Counted from the first letter of the stretch, positions 1 to 8,908 are shown. The stretch is 64,000 bases of DNA from Bifidobacterium aerophilum (GCF_010667685.1 NZ_WHZW01000004.1:1-64000); one strand, 5' to 3'. The notes: generated by a model not told the origin, from the letters alone. Numbers and translations: made by a program.

Positions 1-2
1 AG

Positions 3-98
3 GACATCAACCTGACCGTCAACAAGGGCGAGGTGCTCGTCATCGTCGGCCCGTCCGGCTCCGGCAAGTCCACCATGGACGGCGATAGTCGGTCATAA
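3..98 (+). pseudogene. Truncated duplicate of the gluA ATPase 5' region
   Basis: Bases 1-77 are identical to bases 1076-1152 inside the intact gluA gene. Read in the gluA frame they encode the residues corresponding to D44-M68 of that protein, including the Walker A loop GPSGSGKS, and then six unrelated codons before a TAA at 96-98. The piece ends just after the P-loop, so it cannot make an ATPase. The copy may extend upstream of the window. The 10 bases at the junction (75-84, ATGGACGGCG) also occur at 900-909 just before gluA, so a microhomology-driven duplication is possible. Because the window opens inside the repeat, an assembly artefact cannot be excluded. Confidence 0.75.
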
Positions 99-178
99 GG
101 AACGTCTATAGGCGCGCGCTGGTGCGCACTGCGTGCGGCCGGTAAGCTGGCCCGTAACAAGTTGCGGGGGAGGCCGAT

Positions 179-730
179 ATGACGTTGGAACTGCTGGACT
201 GGCATGACGGGGATCTGCTGGCGAAGCCGGTGTTCGACGCGCTGAAGGGGCTGGTGGGGGCCGGCGTACCGGAAAGCAAGATCCTCGGGGTCACGATCAA
301 CACGGACGAGGAGTCGGACACCGACCTGTGGTGCCCGACATACGGCGTGCCGTTCGAAAACACCGGCAACGTAGTGGTCGTGCACACGCACAAGACGCGC
401 AAGGCGCCGCCGCAATTCGCGGCCGCGTTCGTGACGGCGGACACGCGCGCCGACCTCAACGGCGTGGTCAAACGCACGCTGGAGGTGTCGAAGGTCAGCT
501 TCGCCCCGATCTCCGACGCGGTCGAGGCGACAGGCATGGAATCGGGCGGCATGTCGCCGATCGGGCTGCCCGCCGGTTGGCCGCTGCTCGTCGACCAGCA
601 CATCCTCGCGGTGCCGAAGCTGTACATCGGGTCGGGCATCAGACCGTCCAAGCTCGTGGTGGACGGGTCGATCTTCGCGGACATTCCAAGCGTCGCGTTC
701 GTGGCCGGGCTGGGCAAGCCGCGGGCGTGA
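179..730 (+). CDS. ybaK: YbaK/EbsC-type aminoacyl-tRNA deacylase
   Basis: This 183-residue protein belongs to the YbaK/ProRS-INS editing superfamily, whose members hydrolyse mischarged aminoacyl-tRNAs (often Cys-tRNAPro) in trans. The family signature is clear: an N-terminal alpha/beta part with VVVVHTHK, then GMESGGMSPIGLP and YIGSGIRPSKLVVDG in the C-terminal half, the region that forms the substrate pocket. Length is normal for a freestanding member. The start is supported by a GGGGGAGG ribosome-binding site about 8 nt upstream. The gene stands alone and its 3' end is duplicated on the far side of a small palindromic insertion. The tRNA specificity cannot be read from sequence. Confidence 0.85.
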   Translation: MTLELLDWHDGDLLAKPVFDALKGLVGAGVPESKILGVTINTDEESDTDLWCPTYGVPFENTGNVVVVHTHKTRKAPPQFAAAFVTADTRADLNGVVKRTLEVSKVSFAPISDAVEATGMESGGMSPIGLPAGWPLLVDQHILAVPKLYIGSGIRPSKLVVDGSIFADIPSVAFVAGLGKPRA

Positions 731-853
731 AGGCCTCGGACCCCCTCAGTCAGCTTCGCTGACAGCTCCCCTGTCAGGGGGAGCGGGCGAAGAAGGATCT
801 GCTCCCCTCATGGGACAAACGGAGAGAAATCAGCAAGCCGCGGGCGTGAAGGC
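714..853. repeat. MITE-like palindromic insertion flanked by 21-bp direct repeats
   Basis: A perfect 21-bp direct repeat (714-734 and 833-853) contains the last codons and stop of ybaK. Between the copies lie 98 bp (735-832) rich in dyads: GTCAGCttcGCTGAC, and GCTCCCCT paired with AGGGGGAGC across a 3-nt loop. The arrangement looks like a short mobile palindrome that duplicated its target, or a slippage product. The hairpins probably also terminate ybaK. No transposase is present and no second copy was seen in the window. Confidence 0.6.
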
Positions 854-936
854 TTGTGTTCTGTAAGTGAGCGTTCACTGTCCATAAGGCGTCCGAGAAA
901 TGGACGGCGTGTGCCGAATCGGTAACATGAGGCCGA

Positions 937-942
937 TATACT
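937..942 (+). promoter_or_regulatory. -10 box of the gluABCD promoter (leaderless)
   Basis: TATACT ends 6 nt before the gluA ATG at 949, so transcription should begin at or next to the start codon. No Shine-Dalgarno sequence precedes the ATG. No convincing -35 box was found at the usual distance. Confidence 0.6.
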
Positions 943-948
943 GCCCGC

Positions 949-1752
949 ATGTCGCAAATCCAAGAAGAAGAGAAAACCGCCCGCACCCCGCTCGTGCCGG
1001 GCGTCGAATACCCCGATCACCCGCTCGTCGAGCTGACCCACGTCGAAAAGTACTTCGGCGACCTGCACGTCCTCAAGGACATCAACCTGACCGTCAACAA
1101 GGGCGAGGTGCTCGTCATCGTCGGCCCGTCCGGCTCCGGCAAGTCCACCATGTGCCGCACCATCAACCGCCTCGAGACCATCGACTCGGGCGACATCCGC
1201 ATCGACGGCAAGGCCCTGCCGCAGGAAGGCAAGGAACTTGCCAGCCTGCGCGCCGAGGTCGGCATGGTGTTCCAGTCGTTCAACCTGTTCGCCAACAAGA
1301 CGATCCTTGAGAACGTGACCCTCGCGCCGATCAAGGTGCGTCACATGAACAAGACCGAGGCCGAGCACCTTGCTATGGATCTGCTCGCCCGCGTGGGCGT
1401 CGACTCGCAGGCGCACAAGATGCCCTCGCAGCTGTCGGGCGGCCAGCAGCAGCGCGTCGCCATCGCGCGTGCGCTCGCCATGAAGCCGAAGGTCATGCTG
1501 TTCGACGAACCGACCTCCGCGCTCGACCCGGAAATGGTCAACGAGGTGCTCGACGTCATGGTCGAGCTCGCGCATGAGGGCATGACCATGCTGTGCGTCA
1601 CCCACGAGATGGGCTTCGCCCGCAAGGCCGCCGATCGCATCGTGTTCATGGCCGACGGCCAGATCCTCGAACAGAACACGCCCGACGAGTTCTTCGAGCA
1701 TCCGCAGACCGACCGCGCCAAGGACTTCCTGTCGAAGATCCTCACCCACTGA
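949..1752 (+). CDS. gluA: Amino-acid ABC transporter ATP-binding protein (GluA/GlnQ type)
   Basis: Cytosolic ATPase of a polar amino-acid importer, 267 residues. Walker A GPSGSGKS is at residues 59-66, the Q-loop is in MVFQSFNLF, the signature LSGGQQQR starts at residue 162, Walker B ends in the DE of [11 protein letters not shown] (186-187), and the H-loop is in [10 protein letters not shown] 30-residue N-terminal extension precedes the domain. It is the first gene of a four-gene operon (ATPase, binding protein, two permeases), the order of corynebacterial gluABCD. Translation is probably leaderless. Glutamate is the likely substrate by synteny only; glutamine, aspartate or cystine remain possible. 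Part of the gene is duplicated at the start of the window. Confidence 0.9.
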   Translation: MSQIQEEEKTARTPLVPGVEYPDHPLVELTHVEKYFGDLHVLKDINLTVNKGEVLVIVGPSGSGKSTMCRTINRLETIDSGDIRIDGKALPQEGKELASLRAEVGMVFQSFNLFANKTILENVTLAPIKVRHMNKTEAEHLAMDLLARVGVDSQAHKMPSQLSGGQQQRVAIARALAMKPKVMLFDEPTSALDPEMVNEVLDVMVELAHEGMTMLCVTHEMGFARKAADRIVFMADGQILEQNTPDEFFEHPQTDRAKDFLSKILTH

Positions 1753-1775
1753 TCCGGCGCGGTGGAGGCAACCAT

Positions 1776-2615
1776 ATGACTGTGAAACTATCTGTGAAAC
1801 GCATCGCCACGCGCGTGGTCGCCGCCGTGGCCGCGCTCGCCTGCACGTTCTCGCTCGCGGCATGCGGCGAGGACGAGGCCGGCAAGATCCGCATCGGCAT
1901 CAAATTCGACCAGCCGGGCCTCGGCTTCAAGAAGTCCGGCACCTACGTCGGCTTCGACGTGGACGTGGCCAAGTACATCGCCAAGAAGCTCGGCTACTCC
2001 GAGGACGAGATCATCTGGAAGGAGGCGCCGTCGAAGCAGCGTGAGGCCATGCTGCAGAACGGCGACGTCGACATGATCCTCGCCACGTACTCGATCACCG
2101 ACGAGCGCAAGAAGGCCGTCTCCTTCGCCGGCCCGTACTTCGTCGCCGGCCAGGACCTGCTCGTGCGCAAGGACGACCATTCGATCAACGGCCCGGAGGA
2201 CCTCAACGGCAAACGCCTGTGCTCCGTCACCGGTTCGACCTCGGCAGCGACCGTCAAGGAGAAGTTCGCGTCCGAAGTCCAGCTCATGGAGCAGCCCGGC
2301 TACGCGGAATGCGCGACCGCGCTGTTCTCCGGCATCGTGGACGCGGTGACCACCGACGACATCATCCTCGCCGGCCTCGCCTCCGCATCGCGCGGCAAGC
2401 TGCGCGTCGTCGGCAAGCCGTTCACGCAGGAATACTACGGTGTGGGCATCAAGAAGGGCGACACGAAACTCGCCACGCAGATCAACAACGCCATCGTGCA
2501 GATGATCCAGGACGGCTCCTGGCAGCGGGCCGTCAGCGACAACACCGAAGGCACCGACTACACGCCGGACGTGCGCTACAACCCGCCGACGCCGAACGAA
2601 GGGGAGGAGGAGTGA
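1776..2615 (+). CDS. gluB: Amino-acid ABC transporter substrate-binding lipoprotein
   Basis: A 279-residue extracytoplasmic solute-binding protein of family 3 (SBP_bac_3). The N-terminus is a lipoprotein signal: basic MTVKLSVKRIATR, a hydrophobic stretch and the lipobox SLAAC with the lipidated Cys at residue 30. The mature part has the family pattern (IRIGIKFDQPG, YVGFDVDVAKYIAKKLG, DMILATYSITDERKKAVSFAGPY split over the first lobe). ATG at 1776 is preceded by GGAGG and lies 24 bp after gluA. Its TGA overlaps the ATG of the next gene, indicating translational coupling. It should deliver the amino acid to the two permeases. Confidence 0.9.
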   Translation: MTVKLSVKRIATRVVAAVAALACTFSLAACGEDEAGKIRIGIKFDQPGLGFKKSGTYVGFDVDVAKYIAKKLGYSEDEIIWKEAPSKQREAMLQNGDVDMILATYSITDERKKAVSFAGPYFVAGQDLLVRKDDHSINGPEDLNGKRLCSVTGSTSAATVKEKFASEVQLMEQPGYAECATALFSGIVDAVTTDDIILAGLASASRGKLRVVGKPFTQEYYGVGIKKGDTKLATQINNAIVQMIQDGSWQRAVSDNTEGTDYTPDVRYNPPTPNEGEEE

Positions 2616-3292
2616 TGAACGGATTCCTCGAACTGTTCAGCCAGTACGACGTGCTCGGCGCGTTCCTCGTCAACATCGAACTGACGCTGTGGAGCGCCCT
2701 GTTCTCGCTCGTGCTCGGCGTGATCCTCGTCATGATGCGCATCTCGCCGATCTCGTCGCTGCGCTTCGTCGCCGGCGCGTACGTCGAGCTGTTCAAGAAC
2801 CTGCCGCTGACGATCATCATGGTGTTCATGGTGCTCGGCGCGTACGCGCAGCTCAAGCTCAGCTTCTCCGACACGTTCGCCACGAACTTCTTCTGGCTCG
2901 CCGTCACCGGCCTGTCGCTGTACACCGCCGCGTTCGTGTGCGAATCGCTGCGAAGCGGCATCAACACCGTGCCGGTCGGCCAGGCGGAGGCGGCGCGCGC
3001 GCTCGGCCTCGGCTTCATGCAGGCCGCCACGCAGATCATCCTGCCGCAGGCGTTCCGCGGTTCGGTCGCCCCGCTCGGCAACACGCTGATCGCACTGCTC
3101 AAGAACTCGACCGTCGCCGCGGCCGCGTCCGTGTCGACCGAAACGTCGTCGCTCATGAGCCAGATGATCGAATTCCGACCCGACGTGATCATCCAGATCT
3201 TCCTGATCTTCGCGTTCGGCTACGTGATCCTGATCATCCCGATCGGCATGCTCACCACGTACCTGTCCAACAAGCTCGCCGTCAGGAGGTGA
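2615..3292 (+). CDS. gluC: Amino-acid ABC transporter permease
   Basis: A 225-residue inner-membrane subunit of the HisMQ/GlnP family. It has about five hydrophobic segments and the cytosolic EAA loop seen as GQAEAARALGLGFMQAATQI followed by ILPQAFR, which docks on the ATPase. The ATG shares its A with the TGA of gluB, and GGGGAGGAGG precedes it. The following permease starts 6 bp after its stop, so the two should form a heterodimeric channel. Confidence 0.9.
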   Translation: MNGFLELFSQYDVLGAFLVNIELTLWSALFSLVLGVILVMMRISPISSLRFVAGAYVELFKNLPLTIIMVFMVLGAYAQLKLSFSDTFATNFFWLAVTGLSLYTAAFVCESLRSGINTVPVGQAEAARALGLGFMQAATQIILPQAFRGSVAPLGNTLIALLKNSTVAAAASVSTETSSLMSQMIEFRPDVIIQIFLIFAFGYVILIIPIGMLTTYLSNKLAVRR

Positions 3293-3298
3293 TTTCGG

Positions 3299-4576
3299 AT
3301 GGCTGATACTTCCAATTCCGTACTGTTCGATGCGCCCGGCCCGAAGGGTCGGCGCACCATCCGCATCGCCAACTGGATCGCCGGCGTGATCTTCGCGATT
3401 GTGCTCGTGCTGATCCTCATGCGTCTGCACAATCCGCCGCAGGGCGAGAACCAGCTGAGCTGGGAGCTGTGGAAGCCCGCGCTCGAACGCGAGGCATGGA
3501 CCGACTTCTACCTGCCGGGCCTGTGGGCGACCATCCGCGCCACGATCGTCGCCGTGGTCGGCGCGGTCGCGTTCGGCTTGGTGTTCGGCGTCGGCCGACT
3601 GCTGCCGAACGTCGTGATCCGTTCGGTTTCCGCCGTGATCGTCGAGTTCTGCCGTGCGGTGCCCGTGCTGCTGCTCATGATCTTCTTCTGGCGACTGTTC
3701 GCATTCGCCGGCATGCCCAGCCCGTCGTACTGGGCCGTCGTGCTCGCGCTCGTGCTGTACAACGGCTCGGTCGTGGCCGAGCTCGTGCGATCCGGCGTCG
3801 GCAACCTGCCGAACGGCCAACGCGAGGCGTCGCTGGCGCTGGGCCTGACCGAAACGCAGTCGCTCATGCAGATCGAAGTGCCGCAGGCCGTGTACGCGAT
3901 GCTGCCGGCCGCCGTCACGCAGCTCGTGGTGGTCCTGAAGGACACCGCGCTCGGCTCGATCATCATGTACACCGACCTGCTGCAGGAGTCGCGCCGACTC
4001 GGCTCGATGTACTTCAACATCCTGCAGACGCTCGTCATGGCCGCGGTGATCTACTTCATCGCATGCTGGCTGCTGTCCCGTCTGGCCGAATGGCTGCCGG
4101 AACGCATGCAGCAGCGCACGGCCGCTCCGGCCGAACCCGAGCCGGTCGCGCCGATCGCCATCATGGACCCGTCGAACGTCAACCAGATCGCCGTCGCGAA
4201 GGAAGTCAAGGAACTGCCGTACGGCGGCACGCCGCGCAAGTACCATGTGCACCACCGCGGCACGAACGCGTCCATCCGCAACTGGCGGCGCACGCGGTAC
4301 GAGCAGGGCTACGACGAGACGCATCCCGAATCGCAGGTCGACCCGCTGACCGGCGAATTCCCAGCCGCCCGCAAGGCCGCGGAAGACGAGAAGGCCGCCA
4401 AGGCGAAGGCCGCACGCGCCAAGCGCAAGGCCGAGGCGGAAGCCGAGTCCGGCGCCAAGCCGGGAGACAAGGCCGCGCACCACACCGACGCGATGCCCGA
4501 ACACAATCCCGTGTTCAGGCACGGCAACGACGTGGGCAAGGGCCATCCGAACCTCGGAGGCAAGCCGAAGATCTGA
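3299..4576 (+). CDS. gluD: Amino-acid ABC transporter permease with long basic/Ala-rich C-terminal tail
   Basis: The first 270 or so residues are a HisM-type permease with an EAA loop (GQREASLALGLTETQSLMQI). About 150 further residues form a hydrophilic, probably cytosolic tail with an Ala/Lys/Glu-rich coiled-coil-like stretch (RKAAEDEKAAKAKAARAKRK) and a His/Gly/Lys-rich end. The total of 425 residues is far above the roughly 220-300 usual in the family. A strong AGGAGGTGAT site precedes the ATG. The tail's role is unknown; interaction with the ATPase or a signalling protein is only conjecture. A terminator follows 44 bp after the stop. Confidence 0.88.
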   Translation: MADTSNSVLFDAPGPKGRRTIRIANWIAGVIFAIVLVLILMRLHNPPQGENQLSWELWKPALEREAWTDFYLPGLWATIRATIVAVVGAVAFGLVFGVGRLLPNVVIRSVSAVIVEFCRAVPVLLLMIFFWRLFAFAGMPSPSYWAVVLALVLYNGSVVAELVRSGVGNLPNGQREASLALGLTETQSLMQIEVPQAVYAMLPAAVTQLVVVLKDTALGSIIMYTDLLQESRRLGSMYFNILQTLVMAAVIYFIACWLLSRLAEWLPERMQQRTAAPAEPEPVAPIAIMDPSNVNQIAVAKEVKELPYGGTPRKYHVHHRGTNASIRNWRRTRYEQGYDETHPESQVDPLTGEFPAARKAAEDEKAAKAKAARAKRKAEAEAESGAKPGDKAAHHTDAMPEHNPVFRHGNDVGKGHPNLGGKPKI

Positions 4577-4620
4577 TCCGTCCGGTGTACGGATCGTTCG
4601 CGGGCAGCGTCGTAAACGGT

Positions 4621-4657
4621 GAAACGGGCCGACTCCCTTACGGAGCCGGCCCGTTTC
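4621..4657 (+). terminator. Rho-independent terminator of gluABCD
   Basis: GAAACGGGCC-GACTCC and GGAGCCGGCCCGTTTC form a GC-rich stem with a short CTTAC-type loop and a short T-containing tail. It sits directly after gluD. The 220 bp up to the next gene show no further gene. Confidence 0.75.
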
Positions 4658-4877
4658 GTGTCTTCCCCCGACTCGGCGACGGCATCGAAACGTCCGCGGT
4701 TCATGCCGCATGCCGTTTGCCCAGTGTTCAGATACGGTACGGCCGGCGTTCGTGCGGATACGGTGTCGGATTCACCTGGATTTCCTAGCGTGGAAACGTC
4801 CATAGGCATATGGCGGCGGCCGCGCGTTCGCGGGGTGAGCGTACGGCCGCCCGGCCATACGAGGGGAAGGAACATCC

Positions 4878-7800
4878 GTGGATCATCATCAGGGTCTTCA
4901 TCCGGTGTCACGCGCCGTGGCCGCGCTGCTGACCGCCGCGGCGACGATCGCGACCGCGGCATTCGCGTTCGTGCCCGTCGCGCACGCCGTCGATGCGGCC
5001 GACAAGCCATCCGTCATCATCAACGAGGTCTTCGCCGGCAACACCAAGGAGCTCGGCGATCCGGTCGAGCAGCGCGACGATTGGGTCGAGCTCAAGAACA
5101 CCGGTTCCGAGCCCGTCGACGTCAAGGGCTGGGACATCTACGACGAGAAGCAGAACAAGCACTACACGATCGGCGTCGACAAGGAGATCAACGCCGACAC
5201 CGTCGTCCAGCCAAACGGCTACCTCGTCGCGTACATCGACTACAACGGCGATCCCGGACTCGGAGCGGACGCCGATTCCGTCTACCTGACCTCGTCCGTC
5301 GGCGACAAGTACGATGCGGCCTCCGAAGTCGACTCGACGACATGGAAGCTCGCCGACAAGATGACCGACGCGCAGTCGTGGTCGCGCGCAGACGACGGCA
5401 CGTTCAAGGTCAGCGACAAGCCGACGCCGGGCGCGGCCAACGAATTCCCGAATCCCACACCGACCCCCGATCCGGGCGAGACGATGACCGTCAACGCGTG
5501 GCCGGGCCTCGACGCCGTCACCGCGGTCGACGCCGACGGCGAATTCGGCGCGAAGGGCCAGTCCGGCGACCACACCGACGGCAACCTGTCCGGACTCGTG
5601 TACGAATCCGGCCGCAACGGCGCCGCCGACACGCTGTGGGCCGCCGACAACGACCTCAACCCGACGCTCGGCAACACCGAGGACAAGGGACCAGGATCGA
5701 TCAACAAGTTCGTGCTCGACGCCGCGACCGGCACATGGAAGCAGGACCCGACCGGCGGTTGGACGTTCGACGTGAACGGCCAGACCAAGGGCGGCAAGCA
5801 GCTGCACTTCAAGGACGGCAAGGGCGGCGTCGACTCCGAAGGCATCACCATCATCCCGGGCACGGACGGCTCCCTCGACTCGTCCAAGGGCGTGTTCATC
5901 GGCGCCGAACGCGACAACGAGAACAAGAACGTGCCGCGTCCGTCCATCCTCTCCTATGACGTGAACGCGGCCGCCTCGGACACGAACGGCGACGGCGCGC
6001 AGGACCTGACCGCCACGCACGAATGGAACCTCGTCGCGCCGCTCAGCCAGTTCGGCGTGACCCTCGGCAAGGACGACGCCAACCTCGGCGTCGAAGGCAT
6101 CGCGTTCATCCCGGATTCCGTGCTCACCGCCAAGCACTTCAAGGCCAACCTCGACCCGAGCAACGTGCATGACTACGATCCGGCCGGCACCGCCAACGAC
6201 TACGGCGGCCTGTTCTTCGCGGCGCTCGAGAAGACCAACGCGATCTACGCGTTCGCGCTCGCCACCGTCGGCGGCAATGACGTGGCGTACCCTCTCGCGC
6301 AGATTCCGCTGCCGGTCTCCGCGGCCAACGCCGGCTTCGACGGTCCGCGTGACCTGACCTGGGACGGCGAACACGGCCAGCTCCTCGCCGAAGGCGACAA
6401 CGACAAGGGCACCGGTGCGAAGATCGCCACCTACACCTTCGGCCAGGACGGCACGCTCGCGCTCACCGCGCTCACCTCGACCCCGACCGAGATCGCCGGC
6501 CAGAACTCCGAAGGCTTCGCGATCACGTCCGACAAGAACGCGCGCGCCATCGATGGCGGCATCGCCGGCAAGACGTACAAGCCGGTCTTCTGGGCCGACG
6601 ACGGCGTGACCGACGGCCACTCGCTGCGCCAGGGCTGGATCGAGGCGACCAACCCGAACCAGCAGCCCGATCCGCTGCAGCCCACCAAGGTGACGCTGTT
6701 CGGCATCACCGACTTCCACGGCCACATCGAAAACGGTGGCTACCTCGCCACCGCGCTCAAGGAAACCAAGACCGCCAACCCGAACACGCTGTTCGTCGGC
6801 GCGGGCGATTTGGTCGGCGCATCCGCGTTCGAATCGTCCATAGCGAACGACGTGCCCGCCATGGATCAGCTCAAGGCGATGGGACTGACCGTCTCCGCCA
6901 CCGGCAACCACGAGTACGACAAGGGCGCCTCCGACCTGGCGAACCGCATCGTGCCCGGCATCGCACCGGCCAAGTACGTCGTCGCCAACGTGACCGGCGA
7001 CGTGCTCAAGGGCAAGGTCGAACCGTACGTCATCGAGGAATCCGGCGGCAAGAAGATCGCCTTCATCGGCGGCATCTTCGCCACGCTCGCCGACTCCGTC
7101 TCCCCGGCCGGCATGAAGGGGATCACCGTCACCGACCCGATCGAGGCGATCAACAAGTACGCCGACCAGCTGTCGGACGGCGACCCGTCCAACGGCGAGG
7201 CCGATGCGGTCGTCGCCCTCGTCCACGCCGACGCGAACGACCTGAAGAACCTCGACGCGAACGTCGACGCGGTGCTCGCCGGCCACACGCACCTGTACGA
7301 GACCGCGAAGACCAACTCGGGGGCGCCGATCATCGAAACCGCGAACTATGGCGTCGAATACTCCACCACCGATCTCGAAATCTCCGGCAGCGGCCAGGGT
7401 GCGAAGGTGACCGCCACCGCGGCCAAGCACGACGTGTTCACGCAGGACGCGAACGGCAAGAGCGTGCCGCTGTTCGAAGCCGATCCGGCCGTCAACCAGA
7501 TCTACCTCGACGCGAAGGCCGCCGCCGACGCGAAGGGCAACGAAGTACTCGGCACGCTGGCCGACGACGCCACGTTCAACCGCGGCGCCAGCAAGCCCGG
7601 CGACCTGACCACGCGCGGCAACAACCGCGGCGTCGAATCCACGCTCGGCATCCTCAACGGCAACGCCGCGAAATGGGCCGCCGAACAGTCCGGCCAGAAG
7701 GCCGACATCGGCGTGATCAACGCGGGCGGCATGCGTGCCGACCTCGACCCGAACGACGACAAGCAGGTGACGCTCAAGGAGGCGCACGACGTGCTGCCGT

Positions 7801-8771
7801 TCGGCAACTCCAACGCCGTCGTCACCCTGACCGGAGCACAGCTGAAGACGCTCATCGAACAGCAGTGGCAGCCGGCCGACGCGCAGCGGCCCGTCCTATG
7901 GCTCGGCTTCTCCGACAACGTCGACTACCAGTACGACACATACGTCGCCACCGTCGACGGCAAGCAGGTGCCGCGCGGCGCCGTGCACGACCTGACCGTC
8001 AACGGCAAGGCCGTGCGCGACGACGACAAGTACCTGATCGCCGGCAACTCGTTCCTGCTCGCGGGCGGCGACAACTTCACCGTCTTCCAGCAAGGCACGG
8101 GCTACGTCGACACCGGCTACATCGACTTCGACGGCTTCTCCGACTACCTCAAGGCGCATCCGAAGCTCGAATCCGCGAAGACCCGCCACAGCGCGGGATT
8201 CTCGGCGGCGCATCTGGCCTCCGACGGCACGGTGACGTTCACCGTGAGCGGTTTCGCGTTCACCGCCGACGAACCACGCCCGTGGGGTGTGCGGCTCGTC
8301 GCCAATGGCGTGGACTTCGGCAACCTGACCGGGCTTGATTTCACCGGCGAGGAGCAGGGGCCGGGAGCCGGTTCGCTGACCGTGACCAGGAAGCTGACCG
8401 CGGCTGAGCGTGCGGCGTTCGTGGCCGCGGCGGACAAGGCCCCGGCGGCTGCGAAGGATGCGGCCGCGGCCGACGGCGGGGCGCTGGCGATCGGGGATGC
8501 GACGGTGAAGACGCTGCTGACGAAGCCGGCTCCCGAACCGACGCCGGAACCCGAGCCGACGCCCACTCCGGAACCGCAGAGGCCGGGCCGGCCCCAGCAG
8601 AACGGCGGGCAGACCGCGAACCCGTCCGCCAAACCGCAGGCCGGCGTCTCGCCGACGGTCCTATCCTCGACCGGCGCGTCCGTGGCATGGATGGCGCTCG
8701 CCGCCGCGGTTCTCGTGGCCCTCGGCGGCATCGGACTCGCCGCTTTGGGCGTGCGGCGCTGCGACGAGTGA
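4878..8771 (+). CDS. Secreted, surface-anchored multidomain 5'-nucleotidase with lamin-tail domain
   Basis: A 1297-residue exported protein. A signal peptide covers about residues 1-37 (RAVAALLTAAATIATAAFAFV, cleavage near AHA). Residues 40-160 resemble a lamin-tail (LTD) domain. Residues 200-590 look like a phytase-like beta-propeller (esterase-like activity of phytase). From residue 605 comes a UshA-type calcineurin phosphoesterase with GITDFHGH (D612, H614) and GNHEYD (N677, H678), then the 5'-nucleotidase C-terminal domain to about 1130. A Pro/Glu-Thr repeat (PEPTPEPEPTPTPEP), an LSSTG sequence, a membrane segment and the tail RRCDE close the protein, suggesting degenerate sortase anchoring. 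GTG start with GAGGGGAAGG upstream. Likely role: releasing phosphate and nucleosides from extracellular nucleotides. Confidence 0.85.
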   Translation: MDHHQGLHPVSRAVAALLTAAATIATAAFAFVPVAHAVDAADKPSVIINEVFAGNTKELGDPVEQRDDWVELKNTGSEPVDVKGWDIYDEKQNKHYTIGVDKEINADTVVQPNGYLVAYIDYNGDPGLGADADSVYLTSSVGDKYDAASEVDSTTWKLADKMTDAQSWSRADDGTFKVSDKPTPGAANEFPNPTPTPDPGETMTVNAWPGLDAVTAVDADGEFGAKGQSGDHTDGNLSGLVYESGRNGAADTLWAADNDLNPTLGNTEDKGPGSINKFVLDAATGTWKQDPTGGWTFDVNGQTKGGKQLHFKDGKGGVDSEGITIIPGTDGSLDSSKGVFIGAERDNENKNVPRPSILSYDVNAAASDTNGDGAQDLTATHEWNLVAPLSQFGVTLGKDDANLGVEGIAFIPDSVLTAKHFKANLDPSNVHDYDPAGTANDYGGLFFAALEKTNAIYAFALATVGGNDVAYPLAQIPLPVSAANAGFDGPRDLTWDGEHGQLLAEGDNDKGTGAKIATYTFGQDGTLALTALTSTPTEIAGQNSEGFAITSDKNARAIDGGIAGKTYKPVFWADDGVTDGHSLRQGWIEATNPNQQPDPLQPTKVTLFGITDFHGHIENGGYLATALKETKTANPNTLFVGAGDLVGASAFESSIANDVPAMDQLKAMGLTVSATGNHEYDKGASDLANRIVPGIAPAKYVVANVTGDVLKGKVEPYVIEESGGKKIAFIGGIFATLADSVSPAGMKGITVTDPIEAINKYADQLSDGDPSNGEADAVVALVHADANDLKNLDANVDAVLAGHTHLYETAKTNSGAPIIETANYGVEYSTTDLEISGSGQGAKVTATAAKHDVFTQDANGKSVPLFEADPAVNQIYLDAKAAADAKGNEVLGTLADDATFNRGASKPGDLTTRGNNRGVESTLGILNGNAAKWAAEQSGQKADIGVINAGGMRADLDPNDDKQVTLKEAHDVLPFGNSNAVVTLTGAQLKTLIEQQWQPADAQRPVLWLGFSDNVDYQYDTYVATVDGKQVPRGAVHDLTVNGKAVRDDDKYLIAGNSFLLAGGDNFTVFQQGTGYVDTGYIDFDGFSDYLKAHPKLESAKTRHSAGFSAAHLASDGTVTFTVSGFAFTADEPRPWGVRLVANGVDFGNLTGLDFTGEEQGPGAGSLTVTRKLTAAERAAFVAAADKAPAAAKDAAAADGGALAIGDATVKTLLTKPAPEPTPEPEPTPTPEPQRPGRPQQNGGQTANPSAKPQAGVSPTVLSSTGASVAWMALAAAVLVALGGIGLAALGVRRCDE

Positions 8772-8837
8772 CGGCCGGTTGACTTCCGGGGCGAAACGCG
8801 GATACCTTCGCCGTTTCGCCTCGGGTGCCGATACCGT

Positions 8838-8908
8838 GGCGGGGCAACTCCCGGATGGTTCCGTGGAGTTGCCCCGCTCAATAGTCTCCTGGCGGGGCAA
8901 CTCCCGGA
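8838..8908. repeat. Intergenic palindrome with a third, directly repeated arm
   Basis: CGGGGCAACTC (8840-8850) and GAGTTGCCCCG (8866-8876) form a perfect 11-bp stem with a 15-bp loop. An 18-bp direct copy of the left part (8838-8855) recurs at 8891-8908, exactly 53 bp downstream, followed by a decayed right arm near 8919. The middle arm can pair with either flanking arm. It lies between the nucleotidase and ppk2 genes and may terminate the former or attenuate the latter. Confidence 0.7.

Noticed and set aside
1593..1775. Extension of the gluB frame upstream to 1593
   Set aside because: It overlaps gluA and would place the lipoprotein signal in the middle of the protein; the ATG at 1776 has a good ribosome-binding site.
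4908..7787. Long minus-strand open frame opposite the 5'-nucleotidase gene
   Set aside because: A high-GC shadow frame with no family features, fully antisense to a well-supported gene. The same applies to the long antisense frames at 2576-4711, 12532-15237, 15231-18659, 37333-39702 and 62115-63905.
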